From assembly GCF_000426505.1 (NCBI RefSeq), contig NZ_AUFM01000011.1, positions 1,860,001 through 1,924,000 of the forward strand: a DNA stretch of 64,000 nt, written 5' to 3'. Both the position numbers and the translations under genes were made by a program. How positions within the stretch are numbered: the stretch's first letter is position 1; every line of letters begins with the position of its first letter. This document shows positions 62,786-64,000 of the stretch, piece after piece. The DNA is from Nisaea denitrificans DSM 18348. Lineage in GTDB: Bacteria; Pseudomonadota; Alphaproteobacteria; Thalassobaculales; Thalassobaculaceae. The notes below the pieces were generated by a model. It was not told the DNA's origin. It searched no databases and saw only the letters and a list, made by a program, of their open reading frames with translations.

Positions 62786-63982
62786 TCAGACCTTCCGGAA
62801 TGACGCCGCCGCAACCACCATCATGACGATAAACATCAGCGCCGCGACAACGCCCAGCGCCACCGGTATGGAGAAAGCGGTCAGCACCCCGCTCGCGCAA
62901 ATCACCCCGACCGCGTTCGAGGTACGCAACAGGGCAAACACTTCCGCGCGCTTATGCGGTGGAGCGAGCGTATCGAGGATAAGGGAGTAATACGTCCCCA
63001 GGGGCGCGAGGACACAGCCGATCATCACGGCCCCGATAATGGTTGCCGTGAGGGACAGCTGAAACGCGGCAAGCGTCGCCCCGGCAGCCATAAACGCCAA
63101 CAAAAGCACCACTGTCCGGCGGGCAAGGGTGCGATTGTAAATGCTGATCAGGATCCCTCCGGTAACTGAAGACAGACACAGCGGGACCGTGAACATGATG
63201 GCGAGTGCGGGCTCGTACCCGAACTCGAGAGCGAGGGCGACAGCGCCGATCTCTATGGAGGCGACGGTGGCTCCACCGGCTGCCCCGCACATAAGCCATA
63301 AAGCAATCGCGGGAGTGAGCACCGACGTCTTGGCCGCCCGCACCTTCTCGCCGTGAACCGATTGGATATGCGGGATGAGCAAGGCAGGCACGGCGCCAAG
63401 AAGAGCCAGTGCCAGGATGGCAAAGACCGGCGAGATCGTCCCGAGTCCCGACGCGGCTACCGGCGCAAGAACGAACGTGACCTCGTTGAGTGTCGCCGAG
63501 ATCCCCAGTGCCCGGGGTAGCCTTGTCGTCGATGTCAGGCTGTTGAGGATGGAGCGCAGATATCCGAAAGCCGCGCCATTCACCGACCCTGCAAGCGCCG
63601 CGAACACGAACAGCCAGATAAAGGGGACTCCATGCGCGGCCATGGTAGCCATCAGGATCAGGGCAAGCGTACGGATCACGACCAATATCTGCAGGAACCT
63701 TGCCGCCGGGAAGTTCCGGCCCAGGCGTGTGATCGGGACCGCACCGAGCACCTGGGCCAGTGTCATGGCGAGGATCAGTGCAGCGCCTCCGCTGGAATCA
63801 CCGGTGAGGCTCAGGGTAAGCAGAGAAAATGCGACCGGAGATGCCGCCTGCGGAACGTTCAGGGTCGCAGACGAAATGAGCCACCGCAGCAATGCCAACC
63901 GGCCGGGAGGCCGACCGGAGCGAGAGGTTTCAGGGAGCGGGCGGCCGGAGCCGCCGGACTGGATATCGGTATGGTTTGTCAT
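62786..63982 (-). CDS. MFS-type transporter
   Basis: The 398-residue protein is polytopic, about 11-12 membrane segments, with an N-terminal hydrophilic stretch of about 30 residues. Helix patterns such as LAQVLGAVPITRLGRNF and FVFAALAGSVNGAAFGYLRSILNSL fit the major facilitator superfamily. The GxLxDrxGRR-type loop is represented by the LGRNF region. The substrate cannot be told. Confidence 0.7.
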   Translation of the reverse strand: MTNHTDIQSGGSGRPLPETSRSGRPPGRLALLRWLISSATLNVPQAASPVAFSLLTLSLTGDSSGGAALILAMTLAQVLGAVPITRLGRNFPAARFLQILVVIRTLALILMATMAAHGVPFIWLFVFAALAGSVNGAAFGYLRSILNSLTSTTRLPRALGISATLNEVTFVLAPVAASGLGTISPVFAILALALLGAVPALLIPHIQSVHGEKVRAAKTSVLTPAIALWLMCGAAGGATVASIEIGAVALALEFGYEPALAIMFTVPLCLSSVTGGILISIYNRTLARRTVVLLLAFMAAGATLAAFQLSLTATIIGAVMIGCVLAPLGTYYSLILDTLAPPHKRAEVFALLRTSNAVGVICASGVLTAFSIPVALGVVAALMFIVMMVVAAASFRKV

Positions 63983-64000
63983 GGCAGGAGCTAAGCGCTG

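Overview
The window is a chromosomal segment of a GC-rich Alphaproteobacterium. The gene order (rnpB, then mraZ through ftsZ, then lpxC, bamD, recN and ligA), a separate hisZ next to purA, and an RpoH-type sigma factor suggest the order Rhodospirillales or a close relative. This assignment comes from gene content only. I saw no phage, insertion sequence, CRISPR array, tRNA or rRNA gene.

Layout. 1-1480: a Tat-exported cysteine hydrolase and a secreted YHS-domain protein. 1638-3588 (minus): a three-gene operon of an NTF2-like protein, a GNAT acetyltransferase and a carbon-nitrogen hydrolase. 3781-4171: RNase P RNA. 4415-4470: a 10-bp-period array of MraZ-like boxes. 4619-23059: a complete division and cell wall (dcw) cluster, mraZ-rsmH-ftsL-ftsI-murE-murF-mraY-murD-ftsW-murG-murC-murB-ddl-ftsQ-ftsA-(small ORF)-ftsZ, with most junctions overlapping by 1-14 bases. 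A terminator follows, then lpxC, bamD, recN and ligA. 29094-29174: a 26-residue membrane microprotein with its own terminator.

29290-44862 is mixed: enoyl-CoA hydratase and aminopeptidase P; a DUF1127 protein; prmA and a UvrD-type helicase; a gap that appears to hold an unannotated small RNA; a ClC channel with a thioesterase; a BASS-type transporter; a membrane-anchored TPR protein; an mlaA-mlaC pair; and ettA.

45168-51497 is a divergent module. On the plus strand lie a DUF4212 small subunit and a sodium:solute symporter that carries an EF-hand-type loop, followed by a small membrane protein. On the minus strand lie an unknown protein, a membrane-linked DnaQ-type exonuclease and a CBS/DUF294 nucleotidyltransferase-like protein. 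This looks like a transporter with its signalling partners.

51652-64000: CoA-ester lyase, CaiB-type CoA transferase, threonine aldolase, a small membrane protein, an RluD-type pseudouridine synthase, rpoH, a membrane protein paired with a membrane-anchored pseudokinase, purA, hisZ and an MFS transporter.

The most unusual items are the orphan small-RNA candidate at about 36145-36265, the pseudokinase/membrane-protein pair, the transporter-DUF294-exonuclease module with its EF-hand loop, and the two very small ORFs in the ftsA-ftsZ gap and after ligA.
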